Shown in pieces: positions 45,551 to 59,600 of a stretch of 64,000 nucleotides of DNA. The position numbers were made by a program, and so were the translations under genes. The number at the start of each line of letters is the position of its first letter. The stretch's first letter is position 1. The stretch covers positions 5,890,001-5,954,000 of the forward strand of contig NC_046674.1 in assembly GCF_003369915.1 (NCBI RefSeq). Reading direction: 5' to 3'. The DNA is from Drosophila miranda (taxonomy: Eukaryota > Arthropoda > Insecta > Diptera > Drosophilidae). The notes below the pieces were generated by a model, which saw only the letters and a program-made list of their open reading frames with translations, was not told the origin of the DNA and did not search any database.

Positions 45551-45639
45551 GTGAAATTCGTAACACGGAAAATTCGCGGTATAGAATTCATTCGTTAAAT
45601 AGAAAACTTCGTTGTTCGTAATAGAGAAGTTCGACTGTA
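45551..45639 (-). mobile_element. fossil end of a pogo/Tigger-like DNA transposon or MITE
   Basis: Read leftward from 45637 the sequence begins CAGTCGAACTTCTCTATTAC, next to TA. It continues with repeated TTACGAA/AACGAA subterminal motifs. This form (CAGT-CGAAC then ATTACGAA repeats, TA target site) is typical of pogo-type terminal inverted repeats. I could not find a convincing partner end; CAGTAG at 45418 is weak. No transposase remains. Confidence 0.35.
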
Positions 45640-48047
45640 TATGGTCTGGGATAAAATACAATAACTCTAACCCCAACTCTAACTGGAAAACCCACCGAGC
45701 TACTTGAAGTTAGTAGGCAAGCCCGTATACCCCTATCGATTAGGGTAGCTAACTATAAAACTCCTACCCATAGGATTTTGATTTAGTTTGCGTCGTACAG
45801 CAGAAAACACGCTATCTACCCAAAAACGCAAAAGCTCCCGGCTCCCGGCTCACGGCTCGCTCTTGAGCACAGATGGGATGACGACACGAGAAATATAATG
45901 GAGACCGGACCGGACTGCGGTAGCAGCAGAACCAGGGAGAGGGGAGGGTGGATCCATGGCACGAGGAGGGAGGCTTATTTGCTCCAAAGGCCAAAACGTG
46001 TTGGTCGTGTGCAGCCGTCAGACCTGCACGTGAATTGCTCTGTGCTTTGAGGGGCGTCGGCTTGCTGTCGGTGCCTGCCGGGCCCTCGTCGTAGTCGTCT
46101 GTGTAGTGTTTACTGATGCTGAATGGGCATCCGGACAAAAGCTCTCTCCCGCTCTGGGCAGCGTGGCATGGCATCGCTCTCCCGCAAACCGGTTTGCGTC
46201 GGTTGTATGTCGATATTGTTGTTTTCCTTCAGTTTGAGTTTGTTTACATCCCACTCTGCTGATAAGACAAGAACTATACACTCCGAGCATTATTTTAAAA
46301 ATATGATACGGGGGAGGAAAGCTTTTTCCGTGCGCAAACTGGAAATCGCTTCGAAAGTAAAGCTTTCCCGGTCAAGGTCTTCAAAATACTACGTATCTGT
46401 CGATCCTAATCTAATAATTTCATTTCATGTTGCTAGGCGCCGTACAGCCTATGTACGTCCATGTAGTCGTCTCTGGCTGCCGGATATTATAAATAAAACT
46501 AAAGTGCCCTTGTTCTCGGCGCCTCGGTTTTCCCTTTTCTCAGATTTCTTTGTGCGCTCTCGCTGTCGCATTATGTGTTCATATACATACATACATATAC
46601 ATTTCGATTTGATTTATAATAATTAAGATGTTATTTCTTTATATTTGAGTCTATAATCATTTTGCTATAGAGGCAAACAAACCGCCTCATCGGGTCCAAA
46701 GTACAATTGCTGCTTGCTTGCGTTTGCACGTTTAAATATTTAACGGTACGGCGGTTGCTCACGAAAGCTTTATTCTCGTTTGTCTCTTACGCACACCCAC
46801 ATTAGATATATGTACATACACACACATATGTATGTGTGTGCCGCGCCCCTTCTGGGAAGCCATTCGCGTCTAATATTCAAATGAATCTCACTCCTGATAC
46901 GATCTGATCCGATCCAAAGCGATCCGACCCATCCGATCCGTGTGTTGTTTTCCTATGTGCATATGTATGTATGTATGTATGTTGTTATCCAACATGATAT
47001 CGGTCACGTTGCCTCTGGTGTTGTTCGCCAAAACAATAATATTTTCGTGTTGTTTTATACAATAAACATATACAATTTTGTTTTTATGGCTACAGCTGCG
47101 ACTGCCGGCTTGTTTACAGCTCTCTCGAATGATTCTTGGACCTTGCAACTGGCAAAGCAAAATTAACAAATATTTGGTTTAGATAAGCAGAAGGAGCACA
47201 CCAGAAGGCACACAGTTTTCATTGTGCAATCAAACTGCTGTTCAACGATGACCTGAACAAGCACGTATCTTATTCCTGAGGAATGCAATTGTAATCTTGT
47301 ATATCTTATATATTGTAGAATTGATTACAAAATTTGAATTTATTACAAAACCCACCCAAATTTGATAAAACGACACTTTCATATTCCAAAACATGATGGA
47401 AATCTAAGCTATAAACGTGGAGAACATCTCATACCTGGTTATCAGACATTTGATCAGTGGATCCTTGGATCCTTGGAGTGTTTTTCGAATGGCAATTGGC
47501 AGCCCTTGGGAAGGGTCGTTGCACTTGAAGCACTTGAAGCTTGATTGCTACACGTTTACAATGCCAGTAGGAAGATTGCAGCGATTGCAATTCTTATCAC
47601 ACGAGCGTCGAAAATTGTACTGATGATGTTGATGATGTCGATTTGAAAACCGTTGCTCCAACTTAGAGAGTACTACTAAATAGGAAGTCGCTCGGTGTCG
47701 ATTTGGCCGCTTCCCCGTCGTACCAGACGTCCGAACAGCGTAAATACAATTAAATCAATTTAAAACAATAAAAGTAGAAGCAGCAACAGCAGCCGCAAGG
47801 CAGCAGCACAAAGAGACAATGATGGATGGATGGATGGATGACAACATCCCGGTGCAAAGATAAGCGAGAATGAGGCATCGTGTGGCTGGCTGGCTGAGTG
47901 TTTCGTTCGTGAACACTGGCGAGAGAATCGCGAGAGTGACCTAAAAGATTAAGAGATTATTAGAGTCCGGTACGCCAGTCTATAAGAACTTACATTTACA
48001 GCCAACTGTACCGTCATTCAAACACAACACACAACACAGCACCCACA
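45640..48047. other. intergenic, no gene seen
   Basis: Contains GTAT runs near 46960-46982, a GATG run near 47820-47840 and the probable 3' UTR of the methyltransferase gene (a possible minus-strand AATAAA at 47339-47344). The 167-codon plus-strand frame at 46123-46626 has no recognisable features. Confidence 0.5.
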
Positions 48048-50079
48048 TCACGCCTTTGGCAGAGTTCCCGTCTCCGTATCGACGGCGGCGTCGGCCGTGT
48101 TTGTCTCAATGTTTGCATTAGTTTTGGCTTCAGTCTTTAGTGATTCTGTGGCTGCCTCCACAGCGTCTGTTGCTTCTGCTGCTACTTCTGCTGCTGCTGC
48201 TGGCGGTGCATTTTCATCAGTCTTTGTCTTGGCCTCACGCTCAAACAGAATGACCAGCTCCGTGTGCGTCGTGTGGGGGAACATGTCTACGGCCACAGCG
48301 GATTTCGGATAGAAGGGTTCGCCCTTGTAGTGTTTGGACTCGGGTCTGGCCAGCTCGATGAAGTTCCGCTTGGCGCTGTGTGGATTGCAGGAGACATACA
48401 CCAGACGATTGATGGCACTCGCCGAACGAATGGCAGCAATCGAACGATTATCTACAGAGGAATGGAAGAATCAATTAGTTATAATACCCAAAGATTGATT
48501 TCTGCTGGAGCTTACGCAGTCCCGCTCTGGGAGGATCCACCACGGCTATCAAATCGACTGGCTTTCCTGGCTCCTGCTCATACATCGCCTCCCGCACCAT
48601 GCTCTTGATGAAGTCGTCAGCGTTGCCCGTGAAGAACTTGCAGTTCTTGATTCCGTTCGCTTCGGCATTGAATTGCGCATCCTTGATGGCATCTGGTACG
48701 ATTTCCACGCCCAGGACCCGCTTGCAATGCTTAGCAAAGGCCAGGGCAATGGTCCCAGTGCCACAACATATGTCCAACATGGTTGTGTCCTTCGTAGGAG
48801 CCACCAAATCAATGGCCTGCTGATAGAGCACATTGGCTCCTTCGGTGTTGATTTGGAAGAAGGCCAGGGGACTGATGCGAAACTGGAGTCCCTGAATGGT
48901 GTCTGTAATGTGTGTGGTGCCCAGGATATGGTCGACGGGGTTAACCATTTGGCCAGCCTCGCGATGCTTGACATCCTGATAGTACAAGGAAGTGCACTTG
49001 AAGATGGCATCATCCTGTTCACTCGCGTGCTCATAGAAGGACTTTAGCTCCTGCTTTAGTTCCTGCTGTTCGTCTTCACTCAGATTGGAGGAGAAGATGC
49101 CCGCCACCAGCATCAGCTCGCCCGTGGCGCTGGAACAGCGCACCATCAGCTGCCGGAAGTGTCCCACATTGCCATCTGGATTGAAGGGCTGGAATTTCGA
49201 TTGCCTCACAAGGTTTTGAAAACTCTGGGCTGCCCATTTGGCTTGGTCGGGCAGGTGCGGCAGATCCTGAACCTCCGCCACCTCAACAGAGCCATCGCTG
49301 TAGCTGCCCAAGCGGAACCCCACCACGACTTCGCCTTCCGAGTTCTTTCCCACCGTAAACTCGTTCTTGTTCCTATAGCCATTTACCGTGGGCGAGGGCA
49401 GAACTTCATTGAATTTAAAGCTATTCAGATGTGGCTTCGCCTGGGGATTGATCTTCCTCAGTTCTTGGGTGTATTTCTTCAGTAGCGTGGACATTTCCTC
49501 CGATTTCTGCTTTAGTTGCTCATCGTAGGTGATACCCGCTAGTGGACAGGTGGCCTCTACGGCTGTGCGTTGACGTTTCGGCTTGCCATCGGTGGCACCT
49601 CCTGCCGCTCGCTTTTTCTGCAGGGGATCGGCGGATGCCTTTGCTGCCAGCGCCTTCAATACCCTTCCCTTCCACTTGTAGCCGTTCAGTGTCTCCAATG
49701 CCCTCTGCTGGTCCTCCTGCGTGCGAAAGCACACAAATGCAAACTCCTTTCTGGTGGGGGACTTGATTTTCGTCATGTCCAGCTTCAATGTATTCTTCAG
49801 TAGCTTTTTGAACTCCTAAAACGGGAAGTGGTTTAGTGTCTTGAAAAGAGGAACATACGGATGTCTCTTGCTTACCCCAATTCCAAAGTACCCCATATTC
49901 TTCACTTCTATTTTGTATATTTCCGACGTAAACTCATTCCGCTCCAAATAGGCGTACTCCTCGCCGGCTTTTTCCTGGTCGGGCACGTCGTTGGAGGCAG
50001 ATTGCTCTACCGCTGTCTCCTTTAGTGGGGCATCATTTGGCGGCACTTCAGAAGGCGTTTCTTTAATTACACTCTCCAT
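48048..50079 (-). CDS. Trmt2A: tRNA (uracil-5-)-methyltransferase, TRMT2A homolog
   Basis: Exons 50079-49876, 49815-48516 and 48451-48048 (phases 0 and 1) give 635 aa, close to human TRMT2A (625). The N-terminus is acidic. An RRM spans the first intron, with [20 protein letters not shown] and [10 protein letters not shown]. The C-terminal half is a TrmA/RumA-type methylase: SAM-binding [14 protein letters not shown] and [15 protein letters not shown], the nucleophile in VYVSCNP and [15 protein letters not shown], whose Glu acts as general base in the family. It should place m5U54 in the T-loop of cytosolic tRNA. After the catalytic domain there is a tail of about 60 residues rich in Ala, Glu and Thr that looks disordered. 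I recall the D. melanogaster gene as CG3808. Confidence 0.92.
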
Positions 50080-50709
50080 TATAGTAAAATTCAAACGAAA
50101 TTTGAGCAAAAAATATTCAAAACAAAAAACACGTGAAAAAACATGTGGAACCGATATTCCGATATTCCTCTGAAGCCCCCTCTATTTAAACAGTTCAACT
50201 ACTTGAGGTAAATGGCGAAAAATATTAACGATTGTACATTCTTCTTGTAGATCCATGCCATATTTCCTCTGAACGTAAAAAAAAAGCGAAATCTTCCACC
50301 TGAACTTGGCTAAAATGATTAAATTTGCATTATATTCGGTGGAAAATTAAAATAACCCTTTGGCTTACAATGGGTTAATTGTGCTCCGTCAAGGATTGGA
50401 AACCATATTTCTCGATTTTGATATTCCGTTGAATATTACTAGTTAAATAGAACCTTCAGCCTTGCCTACATAATTTTATCCGATTGATGAATCCATTTTT
50501 CTACAAAATTGGCTAATTCGACGTGAATACCGTGAATGGTCAACTTGCTAGATGGAAAAAACATGAAAAGAAAAGAGATGCAAGCTTCTATAATATTTAT
50601 CGCACTAAAATATCGCTATAAACATGCCGATAGCTAACAATAAGTTACTCGTAGCTATAAAACCCGGCGCATATTTTAAAATTTAAACATTTCAATAATA
50701 AAACGTTTC
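50080..50709. other. spacer between the methyltransferase and SmydA-like genes
   Basis: AT-rich, 630 nt, between two minus-strand genes. It should contain the methyltransferase promoter and the 3' UTR of the MYND/SET gene. I see no clear TATA box, DRE or poly(A) hexamer. Confidence 0.5.
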
Positions 50710-52442
50710 TTATTTCGAAGGCAATTCGCATTCTTTGACCTCTTCAAATCGCTCTAGGGCTCTATATAGGATTTCTTGACGCTCAGCCAGCAGCTGCTGC
50801 ATTTCGGGTTCATGTTTCATAATGTTTCCGATCTCCACCAGCAGCTCCGATGCCCGTTTGAGCTTTTCTGCGCACTCCACAGGGTCCTCCTCCACGCGCA
50901 AGGCCTGTGCCACGAGGGCCTCCTCCAGGTCGATCAGCAAATTGCCCCGAAAGATGCTCCAGCCGCCATCGAAAATGTTGGCCAATTTCAGGAGCTCCTC
51001 GCAGAGGTCCACTTTTCGACTGAGCGACTCTTCGCTGAGTTCTGTGGGGACACGACACTCGGGTTACTACCGTATACGGAAATCCCCGTCAATCGCCGTT
51101 CTGCTTACCATCCATGGTGAATCCTGGAGCATTTCCATACAGCTGAGTGAGGGCATATTTCGCCTGAAGGACATGGGTGTTGGTCTCATGGAGCTCCACT
51201 CGATGGCGGTAGATGAAATCCTCGAAATCCACGGGTGTCGTCTTGTCCAGCGCCTCAATCTCTTGCTGGAGCTTGGCGTCCGAGAGCAGCACTTCCTTAG
51301 CGGATCGCTTCAAGTTGCATAGCTGGCACTTCCAGTTGGCCGTATTCTGGAGCGGATTCACGGAGATGATCTGCGGGGAAAACGGCCTATAAGAACATAC
51401 CCCCTCGACCCGTACTGCTACTGACCTTTCCCGCCTTGCACTTAACGCATGTCTGTGCCCCGGCAAAGGTGCCTAGCTCTGTGGGATCCTGACACCTGGC
51501 ACAGGCGCAATCGAAACACTTGGCTTGCCGCAGGTGTAACCGTCGCTGGATGGTGCTCCTCAGGGGTTGGGTGTACGAAATGCTCAGGATCTCGCCCTTG
51601 GCAATGGCCCGCTTGGCCAGGAATATAATGTTCATGTCGTCGTCGAAGCGATGCCGCATGTTGGGCGCACAATCGTGTGAGATCATGGCCGCACCGGAAA
51701 AGAGAGCTCTCACCTTTCGCCGTTCTCGGGGCTGTCGCAGCTCGAAGGTGTTGGTGTCCAGGATGGCGGCAATGCGCAGGATATCCACCTCCGACCAATC
51801 GCGCATACCCAAAATGGTTTTGATGAAAGTTATGAGATTGGCCCGCAGAACTTGGTACAGGGGTGTCGCCAGGCGCTCCTCGAGGTGATCCTCCAGGGCG
51901 GAGAGGCGGGCAAAGCCCTCGGGATCGCTGGCCTTCAGCTGCATGCAACGCAGCAGCATAATCACGCAGTAGGCGGACTCCTTGCGCTCGTCCTCGCCGG
52001 GCGTGTAGTTAATCTTGGACTGAAAGTTACTACCGGACATGAGCTGGCACTCTGCTCGATGGTGGGGCGACTCCTCGCACTCCCTCCCGCACAGCGGCCA
52101 GCTGCAGGAGCTGCATTTGTAATAGTTGCCTCGCTGCTTCTGCGGGGCTAGCAGATTCCGATGGCAGCCCAGGCAGATGGGCGCCGAGGCCACCTTGGGA
52201 CCTAGCAAGAGGGGTGCCTCCCTCAGGATCTCCTCCCCAATCTTGACGTCCCTGGTGGCGCGCAGATGCCGGCCCAGCGTCTCGTTGGTTGCCACCTCAT
52301 AGCACTTGCACTCGCGCTTATGACCCTGCTTCCAGTGCTCCTTCTGGTGCTCCCGGCTGCAGTAGACCACGCTCCGGCAGGCGGCACACAGCTGCGAGGC
52401 TCTCGCCTGGCACAGGGCACAGGATTTCAGCGATGAGGACAT
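50710..52442 (-). CDS. SmydA-type MYND zinc finger / SET domain protein
   Basis: Exons 52442-51426, 51370-51109 and 51041-50710 (phases 0 and 1) give 536 aa. The N-terminal MYND finger (residues 8-47) begins CALCQARASQLCAACRSVVY and ends HKREC. A split SET domain follows: a second Cys-rich stretch (ICLGC, KCSSCSWPLCGREC), SHDCAPNMRHRF (the NHSCxPN motif) and SYTQPLRSTIQRRLHL. Then comes the post-SET cluster CFDCACARC and a C-terminal helical region. This order matches the arthropod-specific SmydA group, some of which regulate chromatin or muscle genes; many lack shown methyltransferase activity. Asp stands in place of Ser in the NHSC motif, so catalysis is uncertain. The first donor is GTCAGT, acceptable but not optimal. 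Confidence 0.88.
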
Positions 52443-54254
52443 TTATGATCTGATACGATGGTAATCTTCCACTGATCTTCGGACTAATCTTCCACTGTCC
52501 TCTCACTGTAGCTTTTCCTGGATCGCCGTGTGTTTGCGTAATGCGCAACGTTTGAAAATTCACTGAAAATCCAACATTTCTACATCTCTAGTGTTCTGTT
52601 TTCGGACTCTACTCGCGATCTGCGATCTCTGTCTGCGAGAACTTGTATTGTTTTGTGGCTCTGCTGCCAAAAAATAAATCCGATCCAATGGGACGCTCGA
52701 GAGAACTCCTCTCTGGCTCTCTCCGATCTCCGATCTCTTGTCACATGGCGCACGACGATTTAAATTTAGATCTTATATCTCTGTGTTGTGTTGTGTCGTT
52801 GTTTCAGAGCCAAGACAATGTCCAATTTGTACGGCAACATTATTAATGCCTTGGCTAAAAGTTGATCTTTCTCTGCAATTCACTGCAATCAGCTAGCTTT
52901 TGTCTTGCAGTCAGTCCAACGGCAGTCGTAGCAGTCAGAGTTTGTCTGACGCCTTCTTTTCAAATCTTTGAGAATAATTCTGGTTTGCTGTGGTTTTTCA
53001 AGCTCATATTTTAATATCTCTCTAAAAGATATTTGTAAATATAATGAGAGCCGAAGTCGGCCAGCAGCTTAAGCATTTAAATTTATAAACAATGGTGATC
53101 CCATAATTGTCCCCCCTCTATAATAATAATTTAAAAAAAACAACTCTCGAAATCAATTAATTTCATTTTAGCAATTCAATAATTTATTTAGTATTTCTCA
53201 TTATGTTTAATGTTTAATTGGAAATCAGTCTTTTTTATTTAAATAAGAGTTAAATGCATTTTGTTTTTGTGCTTGTTTCGTTTCGTTTCATTTCATTTGA
53301 TTTGATTGGATTGAAATTGATTATTTGATTGATTGATTTAAAAAAAAAAAAGTTCTCTCATAAAATACGTGGTATACAAAAAAAACTATAAATTGAACTA
53401 AAATTGTTTGTTTTTGTTGTTGTTGTTAAGTTGCATTGTTGCTTGTCTTGTTGGCGGTTAGTGTTAGAAACTAATAATAGGGTTTAAAATTAAGTTGGCT
53501 TTAAAAAAAAACATAAATATACACGATCGATCGGTAGAAGATAACTTAAAACTCTCATAAGGAGATACTTAGATACATCTCCATCTCCTTCTCTCTCTCT
53601 CTGCCTGTCTCTTTCTATACACCTAAGAAGCGCTGCATAAAATTTCATATTATAGACAACAATTTCATTTAATAATTTTCACTAAACAATAGAGTCATTT
53701 TCCACACATTTTCCTTCGGTTTTTGTTTTAGTTTTTTCAGCAACACAAAATGCTTGGGGCAACATGCTGCCAGCTCTCTGATACGTGATATGTGTTGCGG
53801 CAGCATGCTGCTAGGTCGGTTAGCATAGCAAAAAAAAAGCATACGAATGTGTTGCCAAGGCAAAAGGCGCGTTAATTTTGGTTTCTTTTTTTTTTGCATA
53901 AGCTACAAGAAGGCTATATACGATACGATATATGCATGTATTTGTGTATGTGTACACCCCATACACCCCATTTGGGGCAAGGAGTCGTAAGTGGTTACCA
54001 AACGAAGACTGGGAGGAGTGGAAGGATCCCCCTCGTTTCCAGATTTTCTTGTAATATCGTTTTGCTGATTCGAATACATATTTTGTTGGGGTGGTATTTT
54101 GTTGGTTTCGTAGATGGATGATAAATGCTAACTTTAAATTACAATTGGCGCTACATTAATCATTAGATTAGACTGAAAACATAAGCAACATTCAAAAATA
54201 CATAGTTTATAGTTTCATTCGTTCTAGTGGTAGTTGTCCTTTCTGTGGTTTCAT
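52443..54254. other. intergenic: SmydA promoter side and nkd 3' UTR
   Basis: The left part should hold the promoter of the MYND/SET gene. From about 53.0 kb the DNA is AT-rich and probably the nkd 3' UTR. Minus-strand AATAAA signals (TTTATT on plus) lie at 53183-53188 and 53234-53239, about 1.0-1.1 kb past the nkd stop. Confidence 0.5.
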
Positions 54255-55171
54255 TCAGACATCCTGCTGCTCCTTGAAGTGATGGTAGTGATGGTGGATG
54301 TGCTCGTGCACATAGCGATGGATCATCGAGCTGGAGGCACTGGTGTCCAGCTCCACCTCTTGCTCTTGCCCCTCATCGGCCTCCAGGGCCTGCTGCTGTT
54401 GCTGCTTTCCACCACTCTCGGTGACGGCCTCGGCCACGGCCTCACCCACATCGTCGTTCAGATCGATGAGGGTATCGGTGCTGACCACCTTGCTGGGAGT
54501 GCTGTGAGTCAGCGGTGGGCTGGCCGGCAGATCCTCCTCCTCGCTGGCCAAGAGGTGCGCGCACTCCAAGGCATCGCCAAAGATTTTGGAGCCTGCGGAG
54601 CTGGAGCTCGAAGTGGGAGGACGCTGCTCTGCTAGAGATTCCTCCTTCGGTTTCAGTGGCTGCTGCTGCTGCTGCTGCTGTTGGTTCTGTTGCTGCTGTT
54701 GCTGCTGCTGCTGCTGATGGTGATGCTGCTGCTGTTGCTGCTTGTGGCGATGCCGACGCTGCTCCCGCTCCTTCTGCTGCAGCTGTTCGCTGAGCTTGGC
54801 ATAGATGAGATTGCCGTAGTTCTTGTAGTCCTTGCTGGACCGCTGCTGCTGCTGCTGCTCCAGTCGCTGGTAGCCTTGCAGCAGGCTCTTCTGATTGTGA
54901 CTCTTCTTGGGTATGGGCTGCACTGTGGCCACATTGCTCGGCGTCGGCGGTGGCGAGTGGGCGGCCGATCCGCCGCCACAGATTGTGGCATGCAGGAACG
55001 AATCGTAGCCACAGAGATTTAGCTTGTTGTGGGCACTGTTGTGACTGTGCTGGGCGGCCAGTACGGCCGGATTAATGGCCAGCTGCTGATGGTAGATGGG
55101 TATGTGCGGTTGGGGATGGTCGTGTTGATGATGACCTCCCCCCACCTCGATGACCGCCGGAGGCGCTGGCA

Positions 55172-55206
<35 letters not shown>

Positions 55207-55823
55207 CCCTGTCCCTGTGCTTGTGCCTGTGCTGGCACCGGAATGCTGCAGGTGGCTGCCGCCGGATGGTTGCTGCTGGACAGGGACAGAGACAGGGTGC
55301 AGGGTGGTGGGCTGCAGCTGAGCGGAGACTGGGGGGCGGCAGGACTGTGGTTGGCAATTAGTGTTGGAATTTTCGATCCCGTACTGGAGCGTTGGCGTTG
55401 CTGTTGTTGTTGTTGTTGTTGTGCTGCCGGTTGCCGTATGGGACTCACATTGGCTTGGGGTTTTCTGTGTGTGTGGCAAAAACAATTTGACTTCAATTAG
55501 TAGCTGGTTGGCTGATTGCATGGGCTATTTGTCAGGAATGGTTATGGATGGTTAGTGTTTCAATTAGGGATCCGAGTGGGGGCTGGGGAGGGGGAATGGG
55601 TCGCCAAAAAGTTTGCAGAACAAAAGGAAAATGCAAAGAGCAAATGATTTATGGTTGATTGGGTGATTGTGTGTTGGGGATTGGTGATTGCTGATTGGCG
55701 ATTGGGGATGCTGCTGCTGCTTACCCATTCAGCTGAAAACACAGGCGATTCTTCTCCATGCTCTCCCTGATGATGCTTATCAAATCGTTTCGATTTAGAG
55801 CCGATTTCCAGCACTCGGCCGAC

Positions 55824-55865
<42 letters not shown>

Positions 55866-56624
55866 AGCTGCTGATGATGGGATTGATGGGGGAGCCGTGG
55901 CTGGCGCAGCTGCACTCCGTCCAGCATTAGCTCCCCCGCCAGGGGCGGTGGCGACACCGAGGCACTCTTGTGTGCCGCCTGTGGCTGCTGCTGCAGCGAC
56001 TGTTGCAAATGGCGGTTCTGCCAATTGCCGGAATCATTGCCCACCGAGAGGCTGCGCTGGCGCGTCTCCAAGCAGTGATCCTGGTACTGTTTTTTGTGGT
56101 TCAATTGTTGGTGGTGGTTGGTGATGGTTTAACCAAAAAATAAATATAAAAATAAAACATAATTCAATTAAATAATAATTAAAACAATCAAAATGAATGC
56201 AGAACAAAGCAAAGCAACAAAAACAAAAACAAAAGGCGACTTTTGGGTGTTGGGTCATACAATGGAGGGTGGGGGGGAGGGTCGGGTGGGGTCGGTCGTT
56301 GTGGCCATGAATGGTTTGAGTCGTTTCGTAGCCACAATTCGATTTTCGGATTTGATTGGATTCGATTTGGAATTTTTTTTGTTTTTGCCATGATTTGTTT
56401 GTCTGTTTTACCTTGTGCCTACCTTTTGTTTGCGCGCCCTCCGCAACATCTTCACGCGCTGTGTGGCCTGCTTCATGTAGATGTCCTGCTGCCGCTGATG
56501 TTGCAGCTGGCGGTGCGATGAAGGACAGTCGGGAATCGTGGCATCGTTGCCCGCCGCCTGTGTATCCTGTTTGAGATTCAACATATTCTCGTAGGTATTG
56601 TCCGGCGTGTCAGCACAGCACAGC

Positions 56625-56661
<37 letters not shown>

Positions 56662-59600
56662 CCAATTTGGCGCCGCTCTGGTTCTTCTGGTATCTGCCGT
56701 GATGATGGTGATGATGGTGGCTCTTGCTGCCAGCACCCTTGCTACCGCTCCCACTTGGCTGCTGGTCTGCTGCATGCGACTCCCTCTCTCTCTCTCTCTC
56801 CTTCTCCTTCTCCTTTTCGCTGTTGCTGTCATCGTCCTCGTCGTCGGACTTAATCAGTTTGCGCGGTCGATACCGATGCTGGCGGCGTGTGCCGGCGGAT
56901 GTCGTTAGCGCTCCACCGCCGCCACTGCCGCCGTTCATTTGTTTCGACATGGCTGCCAGGCCCGTGGGCAACTTCTTCAGTTTGTTGTTGTTGTTGCTGT
57001 TGCTGTTGCTATTGTTGTTGTTGCCGAGTGCTGCCGCTGGAAGGGGCACAGAAGCGGGGACAACGCCCATCGCCATCGCCGGCTGCTGTGCGGATTTCGA
57101 TTTGCCCTCGGGACTGACGGTGAGGCGCACATTGATTGTCTTGCTGCCACAGTGGGGCACCACCACGGACTTGCCAATCGACTCGTATATGGTATACACA
57201 ATCCCCACAATGTCGTCCTTTGTTATCTTGCCATGATGCCCGTCCAGATCGTAGAACGTGAACGAGAACTGCAACGGCTGCGAGGACTTGCCACCCTCCA
57301 CGGATACGTCGCAGGTGAATTCCTGAATGGATAGATTTTTTTATGAGTACGAGATAGATTGGAAATGAATAGAGTGATGGGGGTGATTGGGGGGAGAACT
57401 GGAAATTCTCTACATACTATCTAACAACACCAGAAACCACTTCGTGGCATAGTAGTGCTAACAATTTCCCGCACCACAACTGCAATCAACTTTTGGCCAG
57501 CAATTTCTGATGCAGTAGCTGCCACAAACAAAAATTGCTAATAAACTTTGCAACATTTACAAGCATAAATCTAACTATTCCAATTGAAGGTGCAACATGT
57601 TGTGGTGCCACACATTAAAACAAAACAACAATTAGCACAGAGAAAGAGAGAGAGAGGAGACCACTGAAACCAGTCGAAAATTGTGGCCATAATTTGACTA
57701 AATATTTAATTTGCTTGCCACTAAAGAAGCAGAGTGGCAGTGGCAGTGGCAGAGTGGCAGTGGCAGCAGAGATTCTAAAGGGGTGCTGGGGTGGGAGGCG
57801 GTGATGGCCCATTACCATTGATAAAGTGCTGCCCAAAGCACACAGCATCCAAAACAGTTGCCACTCTCCTGCTGCTCCTCTCTCCCTCTTGTATAAATAA
57901 ATATAATTTTCTTTTTGGCTGCTGCTGCTGCTGCTGCTGCTGCTCTCCTCTCGGCTTGTAGATTTTTAATTGCCTCTGAGTGCTTTTCGTGTTTGTTGCT
58001 TTGCTTTTAATGGTTTTTATTGAATTTTAATGTTTTGATATTTTTTTTGGCGAACAGAACAGGCACTGAACACGGAATAACAAGAGAAGAAGAACAGTAG
58101 AAGACTCTCCATAACAGCAGCAGCAGCAGCAGAGGAAGAGAATGCTCCATCCTCAGTGGGTGGTAATTGAAAATTGCCGGCGCCCTTGTGTTAATGAAAT
58201 ACTTTTTCCCGCCTCCCCTACCCTCTGAGACGATTCTTTGTGGGGTGGAACAGCAAATGGAGAGTGAAGCAGCAGCAGCCATTGAAATTTTAATTAAAAG
58301 CACATTGAAATGTTGAGTTTATGGCCGATGTGCGTTGTGGCCCAGTGGGCCATGAGTTATGGCCAGCAGAGAAGCAGGAGGAGGGGGCAGTAATAACAGC
58401 ATGCGAGTGGATTATACTTGACCAAAACAACAACAACAACAACACAGCACCCCACAACACCTGGCTAACAAATGGAAAAACAAACATCATTTAATTTATC
58501 ATCATCACATATTTATAAGCAGGAGACCCTGCGATTGGGGCCACAAGCAGGTGAATGAATACCCTTTCCCAAGAGCGGAGCAGCAGCAGCCACCAATAAT
58601 CTCCTCTATCCATCTATCGGAATACACTTAGATGTCGCTCTCTTTCGAGGACCATCCGTCTGTCTGAATGCATGCAAACGTTAGCCAACTCCTTCGAGCG
58701 CTTCTCTCTCTGGATGGTCCTCACCACAGCGACAGGCGACGTCACCTTATAACAAAATTCAATGTTAAATATGCTCTCTCACTGCCCTCTTACTGCTAAC
58801 TGCTTACATTGGCATTGTTTCGCCCCCTTCTCTCTCTCAGTGTGGCCGTGCAGTTTGACACACGACTCGAAGTGTCACGGCCACGCCCTCTTGCGTGTGC
58901 TTGCTCTATGCCAAAGCCAGGAATACCCTTATCTGCTTTCAGTGTATAAGGAAGGAGTGCAAGTGAGTGCTCCATAAATATTTGGGTTATGAAACACGAT
59001 GGGAATAATACAAATCCATAAATTCCGCCATAATTGAATGGGAGAATTGGAAATCAGAATCAGATTCGGAATCAGAATGGACTATAAAAATAAATGTTTA
59101 TTGGATTTGGTTGGGGTTGGGGTTGGGGTGGGGCGGTTATGCTTGGCAATCGATAATCTAATAAGCTTATCAAGTTATTGGTATGATGGAGTGATGGACT
59201 GATTGACTGATGGACTCACCTCCAATCGGATGCGCTCCTCCTTGTGGTGGTGCAAGTGACGCGAATGCATCTGCTGATGGGCTCCATGTGGAGCGGCTGC
59301 CGCTGCCGCTGCCGCATCGACCACATCCTCATCGACGCCTGTCGCCGCAGCCGCCGTCTGTTGTTGTTGTTGTTGTTGTTGCATATTTGCATATTTGCCG
59401 TGCTTGCCCCCGGAGCTGCTGCTGATGCGTAAATGCTTCGTGTGGCTGCCACTACTGCTCATGTCCTGCGGCAGCTGCTGCTGCTGTTGGTGGTGGTGGT
59501 GCCTGCTGGCATGGGTATGGGGCATGGGCATGGCCTGATGATGATGCTGGTGCCCCTGCTGCTGCTGCTGCTGCTGCTGCTGCAGCTGCTGCTGTTTGTT

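Noticed and set aside
46123..46626. 167-codon plus-strand frame
   Set aside because: No recognisable motif, rare-codon-rich, ends in AT-rich repeat; likely chance.
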